In this document: positions 45,531 through 57,500 of the stretch, piece after piece | Layout: each line of letters begins with the position of its first letter | How positions within the stretch are numbered: position 1 is the stretch's first letter | Source of the DNA: Cymbidium sinense | Lineage: Eukaryota > Streptophyta > Magnoliopsida > Asparagales > Orchidaceae | Reading direction: 5' to 3' | DNA length: 64,000 nucleotides | Assembly (NCBI GenBank): GCA_021442155.1 | Contig: CM038223.1 | Coordinates: forward strand, 30,540,983-30,604,982 | The notes under the pieces: generated by a model | Told to the model about the DNA's origin: nothing | Seen by the model: the letters and a program-made list of their open reading frames with translations, nothing else | Databases searched by the model: none | Position numbers and translations under genes: made by a program

Positions 45531-46527
45531 ATGCCTCTTAAAAAAGTTGTGGGCAATAAGAGGGCATCCAACGATGCCAATTGCTTCATTAGTTCTACCG
45601 CAGAGTAGTGGTACTAGCACGCTCTCCTCTACAGGCTCCTAATTCCATAATGGGGTTTCTAGTTGCAACATTAAGGGGATAATTACGGAGTAGAGATGGC
45701 TCAAACTAGCTTATGATAATAACTCATGCATCATCCTAATGGCGCACAAATTCTTCATAAATGCACAGGATTGCTAGGATAATAAGGCATACGTCGAGGG
45801 AAAGCTATTAAGTTATAACAGTAATACTATAAATGTATATCACGATCTCCCTAATATTGAGTATAATCAAAATATCTCCTACTATAATGATCATCCTAAT
45901 TTTGACGAGATAATTCTTTTCAATTATGGAAAAAATGAGAGTGTGCAATGGAAACAATGGGAGGAAAGGATTATCAACTTTTCCATTGTCAGAATGGCAA
46001 TCATCTGTCAGGCTTAGCATTATTTCATTTCTACTAAGGTTATGTCCTCTGATAACATCAGTGAGGTTACAAAGGATAGTACTATTTTAAAATTTTCTAT
46101 TCAAAAGTGGTTCTCGATCGATATCGAGAAGATTATTTTTAATTCTATTATAATATACTAAAGTGGAGCACTACTATCGGGTATGACCACCCTTCTTTTA
46201 TTTATTGTTTATGTATAGTGGTGGGTATCATAGTGGGGCCTGATGAGGAGACACTCCTTTAGAAGGCTTATCTAATTAAGAGGGTGATCAAGAGCTCAGG
46301 AATAGATTTGAAGTGAGAGAGAGTTCATGTCCTCCTAGATCTCGATCTCAAACTCTGAAGTCTTTGGTTGTGCAAGTTTAAGAGATTGATAGCTATGTCT
46401 CAGACTTGTTGAAGTGGGTAGATAAGAGTAGTCATAGGCAAGAGATGCTGGAAAGCAAATTTGATCATCATATGGATCAATAGCATATGAAATTCTCCTA
46501 CATGGCCCAGTTCAACACTGCATGGTA
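45531..46527 (+). pseudogene. ORF1 ('putative plant transposon protein'-like), copy 2, broken
   Basis: Second copy of the accessory gene at 36,870. Starts MPLKKVVGNKRASNDAN. Blocks shared with the first copy, in shifting frames: 'AYVEGKLLSYNSNT' (45,790-45,830), 'YNDHPNFDEI' (45,885-45,910), 'NISEVTKD.TILKFSI' (46,055-46,105), 'FSIDIEKII', 'HPSFIYCLC' (46,190-46,215), and the later 'DKSSHRQEMLESKFDHHMDQ' (46,422-46,480). The last part suggests a C-terminal coiled region. It ends abruptly at about 46,527 after CAGTTCAACACTGCATGG, joined to gag text. The acidic tail and stop seen in the first copy are missing, so a deletion fuses ORF1 to gag. Confidence 0.7.
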
Positions 46528-48790
46528 AGGATAAAATGATTATCAAGACCAAATTGAAATCTATCATAATCAAATCACTTAGCATCACATCTAAGGAACA
46601 TAGCCCACAAACTACTATCCTAGCTTCGATAGTAAAAATGATCACGAGGAATCTTCTTTAGGCACTAAAATGTCCAGAAGAGCTCGAAGGAAATACAATG
46701 TCTTTCGTAGAGCTGTCAGATTACCCATTCATATTGAGCAACTAACTGACCCACAGGTAGAACCCAGTATACCTATAGATAATAGCTTTGACTTATTGCA
46801 ATGGGTCAAAAGAAATAACCACAAGGGAGTTATAAGGAAATCTTTCTAGGATAAACCTACAAGTTCTTTATCTCAGAATCAGTCACAGTAAAGGAAAACT
46901 ATTTCTTCCCAAATCTACAAGGTCCTGAAGACTATGAAGATTATAGTTCTTCAAAGAAGGATCAAGAAATTGGTGAGTTAAGTCACCAAACTAATAAATT
47001 TCTACTTCAAAAGGAGTAAGAATTTTAAGAAGTATCATCTTGCTCATATTGAGCAGAAATAAAAACCAAAAAGTTGGATGATCAGTGAGCACGGACAATA
47101 AGTCATCCAATCACAAATAAATAGATGGCCAGTTGTTGGAAGGTCCCAACAAAAATATCAAAGAAAGCCACATCACCAGCACCTTCCTAACCTAGTCGAT
47201 GAGCACCATGGTGAGACATCTAGGACTCATTCTTAAAGATCCATCACTTGGACGTCCCAAATTATATTGAGAGCCAAAGAATCAAAAGAAGTCAAAGAGG
47301 AAGGAGCTCATCATAAATCAGCTCCCCTAAATAGTGACGAAGCTGACTCTCTTATCATCAGTTGGAAATGTCAGTCAGAAAAGTACTAGCCAATGGATGA
47401 TGACATGGATGATCAACTTTTTGAGAAGATGAAGATCTCCCAACCAATGAGGAACTACAAAGTTTAGATCTTCAAGATAATGAAGATCCTGATCACATGG
47501 AGGTCAAAATCATTCGCATGGTTGATACTTGCCTAAGAAACAAAAGTGTAGTTTCGAACAATAGTATGAGGAAGATCAACAAAGAAACCCAAGTCAATGA
47601 TTGTCTAGAGGTGAAGCTCAAGTAGAAGTGGAAGTGACTGAAAAACTCACAGATATTGCCACAAGACTATAAGACCTAATGAATTCCCAACTCTAAAGAA
47701 GAGACCAAGAAATTAGTCAGCCCAACAACCTCTTTAATGAAATGGGTGGACTGATGAAGGACTTATTTGGTCAGCTTAGCCTTATAGTAATAGAAACATA
47801 GGGAATACCTCCAAAGAATCCACTAGAGATAAATAATCTAGTAGAGGAGAATGATGATGTACAAAATGCTCTAACTAATTTACTAAAGCTGCAGCACAGA
47901 GACAAGAACCTCTAGGGGAAGCTATACCGAACCTTGATCAAGAAGGTCATATTATCATTAAGTCCCAAGTGAAAGACCTCATAAATCAAAAGGTCAAATC
48001 ACTTATAGCTTTAAATACTACTGAACAGCTAGTAAGAAAAGGATGATTGTATCCAACTGAGTATGATCAAGAATAGTATCCTAAGGGATACATAGTGTTG
48101 AAGTTCAATACCTTCTCAGGCATAAAAAATCCATGAAAAAATTTTGCCTAGTTTAAGGCATCATGCAGAAATACTAGCGAAAATGTTGCATTATTGTTAT
48201 GTCAATTAGTCAACACTCTTACTCATATGGCCTTTGAATGGTATGCTGAGTTACCTAACAACTCAGTAAAAACATTCACTTAGCTAGTGACACTCCTTGT
48301 TGAGAGATTTATAGGTGCAACAAAGAAAGTAATAATTATAGATCTCGCCTTGGAGAAAAGGAGAAAGGATTAGAGTGTTATTAAATATATTACTAGATGG
48401 AAGAACCTAAGCATGAGGTTTGATCAATAGCACAGAAAAGCATGTAGTGGAACTCTTCATGGGAAATATTGATGATCAATGGCCCCATACCTTGCCATGG
48501 CCACAATCAATCAATTCAAAGAATTATTAGATTGTGTGGCCAAGTTTGAAAGGTTGCCCAAACAAAAAGGTCTTAATTTTTTCTATAGAAATAACTTTGC
48601 AGGAATAGGGAAGCAACCCAAGTTACAAGAGTTCAAAAAGAATGATGTGAATACAATAATCACATTTATAATAGATAAAAAAGGAAAAGGAAGAGCGTTA
48701 ACCTCAATGACCATAAAGCTAACAAAGGAAAAGAAAAGAGGTAATACAACTGCAATTAAGGAGTGAAAAAAAGATTCCTCCACCTCAAGA
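46528..48790 (+). pseudogene. gag of Ogre-like element, copy 2, decayed
   Basis: Parallel to copy 1: LKSIIIKSL (46,549), ALKCPEELE (other frame, about 46,660), the ISTPK-like 'KGKLFLPKS' stretch, then YPKGYIVLKFNTFSGIKNP (about 48,079-48,135), ALLLCQLVNTLTHMAFEWYA (about 48,190-48,245) and 'ERFIGATKKV' (about 48,300). Next comes a 95-codon open piece at 48,479-48,766 (MAPYLAMATINQFKELLDCV, then FERLPKQKGL). The zinc-binding part present in copy 1 is missing: the sequence passes from about 48,770 directly to the pre-protease linker, about 1 kb shorter than copy 1. Stops in all frames. Confidence 0.76.
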
Positions 48791-49630
48791 ATAGAAAGCT
48801 AGTTAAAAAGGCAAAGAAATTCAAATTAACAAAGATGCCTTACCTCCACCATCGGCTAAACCTGAAAAGTCTACTAAAATAAGAGTATACTATAATGTTC
48901 TGGCACACTTATGCATGCTTCCTACACTATTAAGAATATATGATGCTCCCAAGCTATTTGAGGATATATGAGAGACCTTAATAAAAGCCTTGCAATGCCT
49001 AGAACAATATGAAGTATTTTTTGTTGAAGAGAGAATGAAATAAAATCTTATCTTGCAAAAGCCAGCAACTATCACTTTCAATAATAATGACTTACTACTC
49101 AAAATGATTGAACACAATTGACCTCTCTTTGTTATAGTTGAAATTAATTCTATATGCATAAAGAGAATGTTGATTGATCTAGGTGCTTTTATCAATCTCA
49201 TGGTAGCCAAGACAATTAGGGCATTAGCTTTGGATGCTTGATACCTCAGTAAGAGCATAAATTCTTACATAGTTTCAATGGACAAGGGCAGCAAACCTTA
49301 GGGTCCATTTTCTTGCCTATACATTTCAGGGAATTATATATAAAAGCTAAATTTCATATAATCAAGGTCAAAGTTGCATATAAGGCACTCTTGGGTGGGC
49401 CATGTATTCAAGAGCATGGTATAGTACCCTGTACTCTTCATCAATGCATGAAATATATCGAAAATGGTAATGAGCATCAAATTGATGGAGACATAAATTT
49501 ATTCTTCGGACATGAAATCAAGATCTATGATGACACTAGGTACTACATACCTAAGAAGATTGAAGAGGTTAATGCCCAAAAGAAAGAAACTCTGCCTATC
49601 AAACTAATGTTAAAGAGTGGTGATCTGTAA
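48791..49630 (+). pseudogene. Protease region of Ogre-like element, copy 2, decayed
   Basis: The linker 'KIRVYYNVLAHLCMLPTLL' (about 48,875-48,930) is followed by 'CIKRMLIDLGAFINLMVAKT' (about 49,159-49,215), with the active site as D-L-G-A. IRALALDA follows. A 105-codon open piece (49,313-49,630) continues MPIHFRELYIKAKFHIIKVK, YKALLGGPCIQEHGIVPCTL, HQCMKYIENGNEHQIDGDIN. This is the C-terminal protease and post-protease text of Ogre-type elements ('GRPWIH....V.STLHQ.LKY'). Copy 1 has the same order but more damage. Confidence 0.75.
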
Positions 49631-50480
49631 AGTAAAATTACTATTGAATCAAAACAACCCATGGTAATTCCCCACCTTGGTAGTGATATTGAAGAGGATG
49701 AAGAGGAATTGGTACCTAGGAGGGTCTCAATTAGTCAAAAAAAATGAGGCTAGTACTAATGGTGTGACCAAATAATTAGAAAAAAACATGCATATCTCTA
49801 ATATGTTTGTCTGAGTCTCGTGTTTTAAAAGGCTATGAAAATAATGTTAATACCAAAAGCACATATAAAAGCCTTATCAAATCCAAAGAGAAGATATAGA
49901 ACAATTAAAGATGTTCTATATCCCTCCAAGAAGGGGTTACAAAGACCATGGAACTCCCTTCTATAAAGTTGAAGAGCAAGTCATAAATTACATGCAAGAA
50001 CTATTTGAAAAAGATGATTTCAAGGAAGAAGATGTCTCAATTATTATTCATCAACACTTTTCATCAATTCTATAGAAGCTAATCATAAATAATGTCCAAC
50101 TATCATAATCAAATGCACAACCTTGATTGTTGCTCTGATGAAGGGATAATGTTAAGAGTTCTATTGGATATGGAAAATTCACTACATAGGGATTAAGATA
50201 TATTCCTTCATCAAATTTCTCAATGAGTTCATGCTATGCCATATCCAATAAGGAAATAATTCCACTCGAAACCATAAATCTACAAAGGAGTACCTCAAAG
50301 GGGAACAAAAATGTGCCTGAAGATGAATTAAAAATTGACCTCGAAGAAGCCTCGAAAGAATTCAAAGAAGATAATTAAGCCACGGTCGATGAACTTCATG
50401 AAATTAACCTAAGTATCGAAGAAGAGTCCAGGCCAACTTTTATAAGTGCTAGCCACACCTCAGAAAGATTGGAAGAATTA
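49631..50480 (+). other. Protease-RT linker of copy 2
   Basis: Decayed hydrophilic coding text matching 32,400-33,230 of copy 1 (for example 'VIPHLGSDIEEDEEE' against 'VILHLSSNAKNDEE'). No catalytic motif. No intron could be assigned with confidence. Confidence 0.5.
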
Positions 50481-51690
50481 AAAGCATTAGTCTATGAAGA
50501 TAAAGAGTGCTTTGCATGGAATTATAGTAAAATGCCATGATCGTCAAAGGTGGATATACATAAATTGGCTATTAAATATAATTTACTACCAAAAAAATAA
50601 TCATCGAAGTGAATGCAATAAGAAATTGAAGAATAAGTAATCGTTGAAACTAAAAATCTCATCAAAGTAGGGTTCATCTAGAAAGAAATATAGAGTGACT
50701 AGATTGTTAATATTGTCCCAGTAAGAAAGAGAAATAGACATATCTAAGTCTGCATCAAATTCTAAGACTTAAATAAAGCATTCCCAAAAGATGATTTCCT
50801 ATTGCCCAACGCAGAACCTATGGTGGGTAATACATCCAACTATTATATGTTCTCCTTCATGGATGGATCATCACGCTATAATCAAATTAAAATGGCTCCA
50901 GAAGATAACAAGCATATGTCCTTCTACATGCCAACCAGCATATATTACTACAAAGTAATGTCATTTGGCTTGAAAAATGTGGGTGCCACTTACCAAAGAG
51001 AGATGACTCGCATCTTTGATGACCTCATACATAAAGTATGTAGAATGTTATGTTGATGATTTGATCATTAAAAGAAAAACATAAAGTGGGCATAAAAGCA
51101 ATCAAAGAATCATATTTAATTGGATTTTGATTTTCAATCTAAAAGTAAATCCTATAAAAGTGTTATTTTGGTGTGACCTCTGAAAATTTTCTAGGCTATA
51201 TTGTACACCACAGAGGGATTGAAATCAATCCCTCTAAAATAAAAGCAATAATGGAAATGCCACCACTTAAAAATTTGAAATAATTGCACTCCTTGCAAAG
51301 CAAATTGGTAACCCTAGAAGAATCATTAGGAGCTACGCTAGCACAAAATAATGAACAAAGAAAAGAAAATGCTTTATATTACATAAGTTGACATCTAATA
51401 GAAACTGCAATAAAATATTCCCCTATTGAAAAGTAGTGTTTAGCATTAATGTTTGCTACTCATAAACTGTGGTGTTGCATATTATCATATAAGATAACAT
51501 TAATATCCAAAGTCAACCTAATCAAATTTTTGATGATGAGGCCAACCTTAATAGGTCACTTGGCTAAATAAATTTTCCTATTGCAATAATTCAATATAAT
51601 ATATGTCTCACAAAAGGCTATAAAAGGGGAAGCCTTGGCTGATTTCTTAGCCACTCATCCCTTACCGAGCAAACTCTCCACTTCATGATG
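50481..51690 (+). pseudogene. Reverse transcriptase and RNase H, copy 2, decayed
   Basis: Motifs: CFAWNYSKMP (50,510-50,538), EIEE*VIVETK (50,622-50,655), SD*IVNIVPVRKR (50,694-50,730, amber at 50,700-50,702), DLNKAFPKDDF, FSFMDGSSRYNQIKMAPED (50,852-50,908) and FGLKNVGATYQREMTRIFDD (50,966-51,025). Then, after a frameshift, the intact catalytic YVDDLIIK (about 51,046-51,070). The connection is cut: 'SLQSKLVTLEESLGATLAQ' jumps over about 240 bp that copy 1 retains (34,050-34,240). RNase H: ALYYIS*HLIE, KYSPIEK*CLALMFATHKL (51,414-51,470) and IKFLMMRPTLIGHLAK, ending KGEALADFLATHPLP (51,626-51,670). Confidence 0.86.
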
Positions 51691-52165
51691 AGTTGCTTGA
51701 AGAATAGATTTTGAAGTTGAAAAAGCTCAGCAACCATTAGAATGGGAGCTTTATTTTGATGGAGCTTCATCTTAAAATTAGCTAAACTACCAATCTTAAT
51801 TATAGTGCAAGTTTGAATAAGTTTGATATTTGTAAAACCACAAAGTGGTATACTGTGATATTTCTATAGTCGTACTAAGCCTCAAACTAATAATGAGCCA
51901 AATATGAAACATTAATTATGGGTCTAAAGCAAAATATTAATATGAAAGTAAAGAGGCTTCATATTTATGGAGATTCTCAACTCATAATTTGATAAATAAT
52001 TGGGACTTATAAGATAAATAAGCCAGAATTAGTGTTCTACCATAAGCATGTCTTGGGGCTTTTCAAGCAAATCTCTGAAATAACTATCACAAGGGTGTCA
52101 CATCAAAATAATAGCATGGCTAATCCATTTGCTAAATTACCTAAAGAATTGATAGACCCTCAAGG
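51691..52165 (+). pseudogene. Additional RNase H of copy 2, decayed
   Basis: WELYFDGASS at about 51,744-51,773 carries the first catalytic Asp. LHIYGDSQLII at about 51,957-51,990 carries the second acidic site; then GTYKINKPELVFYHKHV and, at the end, NSMANPFAKLPKEL (about 52,110-52,152), where the family has 'NK.ADALAKLA'. Two stops follow the GDSQLII motif. The presence of this extra domain assigns the element to the Tat clade. Confidence 0.8.
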
Positions 52166-53514
52166 AAAATAATAGTCCAAAATAAGATAGCACTAGCACC
52201 AACTCTCTTGCAAGCATTTAAAGTTAAAGAAAGTCAAGAAGTTGTGACCATGATAGCAAAGAAGATTGATGGGAACTATTCATCGCCTATCTCAAAGGTA
52301 ATTGACTAACAAAAGATAAATCAAAGGCTCATCAAATCACAAAGAGAATTATGATACACTCTTATAAATGGCACATTATATTAGCATGTGTCTAACCAAA
52401 TGTGACTGTGATGCCTGGGACAAGATGAAACCAAGACAACAATAGCTGAAGTTCATGAAGAATTTTGTGGAGCACACCAATCTGGTCCTAAAATAAAAAT
52501 CAAAATTAAATGAATGGGATATTACTAGCCTAACATTGTTCAAGACTACATTAAATTTACTAAAATATGTCATTAGTTTCAAATACATGTAAACACATTA
52601 CATCATCCACCCAATACCCTACACCTTATAATAGCGTCATGGTCATTTGAAGGCTGAGGAATGGATATAATAGGTTCAATATATCCTCCATCATCTAGAG
52701 GACATCACTTTATTCTGGCCACTTCTAATTATTTCTCAAAATGGGCAAAAATAATCCTACTAAGAGAAGTTAAAGTAAATGATGTAGTAAAGTTCTTTCG
52801 AGACCATATTGTCTATAGATTCGAAATACCTTGATGAATTATATTGAATAATGGCACTGCCTTCAAGAATACCAAAGTTTATTATTTTATTGAAAAGTAT
52901 TAGATAGATTGGTGATATTCCTCAATATTAAATCCAAGAACCAATGGTTTGGCAAAGGCATTTAACAAAATACTAATTAAGCTGCTTAAGAAAATTCTTT
53001 CCAAAAAAAAAGAGAATAGAATGATAAATTAATAGAAACATTATGGACATATTGTACCATTTATAAAACTGTTACACAAGTAACACCATACTCTTTAGAC
53101 TTCAGAGTAGAAGCAATATTTCCCTTGAAGTCGAATTACATTCCCTCCATAAAGAAGAAGTTAAAAGTGAACTTTCAACAAATGAAAATATTCAAAAAGA
53201 TATGAAGATCTTGAAGCCTTAAATGAAATGCAACTACAATCCCAATAAAGTCTAGAAACATATAGAGCAAGAATGACCACATCTCATGACCGTATGGTTT
53301 ACCTAAGAAGCTTCAAAGTAGGTCAACTAGTATTGGTATGAAGAAGGCCTATCGTACCACATCAATGAGTTGGTAAATATTTGATCCAAATTGGGAGGGA
53401 CCATTTATCATCAAAAAAGTATGTAAAGGTGGAGTTTATCATCTTATTGATATAAAAGGTATCAGGCCTTTGCACATTATAAATGGACAATATCTCAAAA
53501 GATATTATGCATAA
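52166..53514 (+). pseudogene. Integrase of copy 2, decayed
   Basis: Zinc-binding part: EVHEEFCGAHQSGPK (52,449-52,493) keeps the histidines, but the second Cys pair reads CH*FQ, so one Cys is Phe and a stop intervenes (52,570). Core: GMDIIGS (52,661), PPSSRGHHFILAT, NYFSKWAKIILLREVKVNDV. The second catalytic Asp is Asn (ILNNGTAF, Asn at 52,847-52,849). The catalytic Glu is replaced by Lys (NGLAKAFNK, 52,955-52,957). C-terminal text: LIETLWTYCTIYKTVTQV, then after stops WEGPFIIKKVCKGGVYHLID (53,394-53,453) and NGQYLKRYYA, stop 53,512-53,514. Length is near normal for the family. Two or all three catalytic positions are unusable. Confidence 0.85.
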
Positions 53515-54330
53515 CTACAAATAAAATATTCTCATTTTAATGAGAAATTCCCCTGTTAACATGAGTCAATTATATATATCTTGCAAAGCAGGATCTCTTA
53601 TCAAAAGGAACCTTGACCCAATCAAGCAATAGTAAACTATGATTCATCATGTTTGGAGGGGCTGGATTAGATCCACCAAGCCTAAAGGGGCCGAGTCAGA
53701 TCTAAAACCTCTATTTAGAGTCTACGATACACAAAGGGCTCAGATCTAAATTAAATAAAGATCCATCATGCCTAAAGGGGATGGATCAGATCCACCATGC
53801 ACAAAGGGATTGGATTCAAAATCTCAATTTAGATTCCATCATACCTAAAGGGGTTTGATCTAAATTAAACTAAGATTCATCATACCCAAATGAGTTAGGT
53901 TAAATCCACCATGCCCAAAATGGCTAGTTTCAAAACCTTTATTTAGATTCCATCACAGATCTAAATTAAACTAAGATCCTTCAAGCTCAAAGGGTTTGGA
54001 TTAGATCCACCATACCTAAAGGGTCTGCATTTAAAACCATAATTTAGATTCCAACCCAAAAGGGTTGGATCTAAGTTAAACTCAAGTCTATCATGCCCAA
54101 AGGGGCCAAATCAAATCCATCATATCAAAAAGGTCCATATCTAAATATAAATTTAGATTTCCATATAGTTAAGAGGAGCGATTATAAATATAAATCTGCA
54201 TAAAAGACAAAATTAAAAAAGCAACACTAACATAGCTCATGTATAAATTCAAATATTACTGTTGATTTATAAAACTCTTAAAAGTTATATGGTTCTATAT
54301 TCCAGATATATTACAAGTTGATTATAAACT
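53515..54330 (+). repeat. Integrase-PMD spacer with about 40-bp tandem repeats, copy 2
   Basis: After a short AT-rich lead, 53,640-54,170 is a run of roughly a dozen diverged units of the type GATCCATCATGCCTAAAGGGG with variants (CACCATGCACAAAGGG, 'CAAAGGGTTTGGATTAGATC') separated by 'TCTAAATTAAACTAA'. It is the reverse complement of 42,730-43,110. 54,171-54,330 has no recognisable content and precedes the PMD gene. Confidence 0.8.
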
Positions 54331-54530
54331 TTTTCTAGAAAAAACTAGATGATATACCTTCCATTAGCCTACTGAAGAGCATATATGGGCTATAATTGAA
54401 GCTCATGATTCACATGGTATAGCTAGAATATAGGATAGGCTATCATAGCACAAAAATATGTTAAGAGGTAGAGATATTTTTAAATACTCGTTTATTCAAT
54501 CATCATGTCTCCCACTATCTAACTCATAGT
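54331..54530 (+). pseudogene. PMD-like gene of copy 2, 5' part
   Basis: Matches the start of the inverted copy (42,531 leftwards): 'IPS...LLKSIYGL' against 'MPSTKSTEEQIWAI', then 'ARI.DRLS' text and TTCAATCATCATGTCTCCCAC against TTCAATCATCATGTCGCCCAC. The ATG of the inverted copy is ATA here (start lost). The gene is cut at 54,530 by the solo LTR C; the last five bases, ATAGT, are the target duplication. It continues at 60,128. Confidence 0.68.
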
Positions 54531-57500
54531 TGTGAGAAATATTTATGACACAACATAAAATTTATGAAGATATTTGGATGATCAAATGCATCATCAAGGA
54601 GTAAACATTTTTTCTACAAAGATAAATATGCTATCCTATAATGTATTCAATCATTTAATAAGAGAATCCTAAGGCTAATGCATCTTTCATGTACCAAGGA
54701 GTTTTCTCCTGAACTATATGGGAAGTAGAGCAGGGTTTATTTTAAACTAGACTCATTGTTCCCTATAAAGGCAAACCCTTATAGTTAATTACATCTTAAG
54801 AATAAAGGATCTCCTTCTAAGAATACTCTCGATTAAAGAGATAAGATATTATTTTTATAGATTTCTAAGCTGGTTTTAAAAAAAATGATATTTTAGAATT
54901 TTAACTGGGAACGATTCAAAATGGAAAGACTTATTTTTAGAGGTCGAATGGGATGAAGCATGAAATTCTTATTGATACTAGGATGCCTAGTATGCATTTC
55001 AACTATCCTACCATTAGGCTTTAAAATTTTGAATTTAATTTAGATTTTGAGTTGAAATTTTCTCAAAAATATATGGCTTAGATTCTAGCATAGAACAAGA
55101 CTATAAAAATGTTTAGGGTTGAAGACTTAATCCATGGAGGATGCTTTAGAACTGAAGTCTACAATTGTTTCTTACACAAGTTAGATGCTCGACCTAGTTC
55201 CATTTTTGGGAATTATCGATCATTCCTCTCACTTGAGGGAACAAACTTATCCCTGACTCTTCAAGACTTAAAACCCTCTTGGGAGGGCTACCAGCTAACA
55301 CCACCTAAGTGTATTTTAAATTCATGATGATAAGTCTCATGTATGCAAGATAACTAGGCTATTATCTTTAGAAAAAATTTAAGAACCTAAACTCACTCCC
55401 TAATCCCTAAGATCATGTAGGGTATGATATGTACTAACTAATGCATGTTTTTTAACTTTTTAAATATTTTGACTCATGATTCATTTAGGTCTTGGGAATG
55501 CATTTTATGCCTAAATGCCATGCAATTAGAAGTGGTCATGCTCTAAATAAATAAGAGAAGTCAGATTTCCATAAGAAGGTGATCATCCTCAAAGTTCAAA
55601 TGCCCCTTATGTGCAATGGGTGAAGTGTCCAACTCAAGAGTTAGAGTAATATGATAGCATGATTCTCAAATGCCAATTATTTTTAGTTGATTTTAGGTTA
55701 TTCCTAAGGCTTTGAATTATATGAAGTTTCAAGTTTTTTTTTTTTTTGTTTGAGTAGATTAGATTTTAATTGGGTAAAAAATTTAGTTTCCCTAAGAGCC
55801 TAATTGTCCAGGCATTCATCACAGAAAACATAGCACAGAAAGAAACCAAGAAAAGTAGGTTGACTCTATTGTGCACCATAAATAAATCAAGTTAATTTTA
55901 AATTAAAGAAATGCCAAAGGTGGGCTGTTGTACACCCAGAAAGAATGAAAAATTAGCAAGCTCTACTTATACGTAGAACTATAAGTTTAGAGGTATGTGT
56001 CATTATTATACCAAAGATTTGATGTATCAAGACCTCCTTCGAACCAGAGCCCTGCGACCTCAAGTGTCTAACCTATATACTATATGATTCTCATTATAAA
56101 ATTTTTTATCTTAATTCTACTTTTTTTACTTCTTTTAGTTTTAAAATTGGTTTAATTTACCAACGGTGGTTTCATTTTAAGTGACTTAATGATTTACAAT
56201 TTCATTTCCATTTTAGATATATTTTATGTTAAAGTAAGATTTGATTTTTTTTTAAGGATTAAAAATACAATAAGTTCCATTTTGGTGGAACCCATTCTAT
56301 TCAATATCTTATGTCCTAATAGAATAAATTCTTCATCCTAAGATGAAGGTCCTTTTAGAGGTCTGACAAAGATCCTAAGTATCTTAATTAATTTCTTTTA
56401 GATTCATTTGATTTGAATTAAGTTTATAATTTGATTATTCTTTTAATTTCTTTTTTACTTGGTTTATTTTTCATTCCTATTGTAAATTTTCATATTTGAT
56501 ATTTATTTTTGTTTATTGAGTATGCATTATGTCAATCAAACATATTTAGGATAATGTGTTTTATTCTTTTTAATTTTAGTCATTTCTATTATTATGTTTA
56601 GTTTAGGGTAAAATTTTGTGTTCGATTTCATTTAACTCTATGTTTCATGTTTCATTAAGTTATATTTATTTTTATTTCTTTATTTTTTTGTTCATTTAAT
56701 TTTGGAATGACTTAGTTTACTAATTACATTTGGATGTATGTATCATGTTTATTTTCTATGTTGATTTTATTTGTTATTTTTTTTGTTAATGTTTATTAAG
56801 TTAAATAAACTTACATTCAATTTTAAGTTTAATATTTTTTTCAATTTTATAACCCATATTTATAATTTTTATCATCTTGGAGTGTAATTAAACTTCATAT
56901 TTTCACTTATTCTTAATCTTTATCTCATGTTTAACTAGGTTCCTTTACTTTTAGAATGCTTGGACATTTTTCTTAAAGTGTTTTGATGTCAATTATGATA
57001 TTTTAAGTTTAAATTATAGATTTTGTATTTTTTTTGTGATTTGTTTCATTTATTATTTCTTTTAAATTGACCTAGAGACTTGGAAATTCAAGACTTCCCG
57101 ATCCAAAGGTCAACTCGGTTTGAAATTTTTATGGCAAGTTTGGTTCTTTGTCAATTTGATTTCACTAAAAGTTCACCTTAATCAAATGTGTAATTTGGGA
57201 TTAATTAATATTTACTTTTTTTAGTAAAACTAAAATTAAACCTAATTTAATGAGGTTCATTTAAAGGTTTTATTTTTCATTGATTCCTCTCTAGAATATG
57301 CATCCAATAAGGGTTTATTCATATTTTTTGGAGTTCTGATTGATTTATTATGATATTTTGAATTTTAGGTTGATTATCTGAATTTAATTAAATGCCAAAT
57401 TAAGTGATTTTGTGATTCATTAGATTTCATTGAGTTTCATTGGTATATTTAAATTTATTCGGGTGTGTTATGATGATTTAAAATGATTTGACCACTTTTC

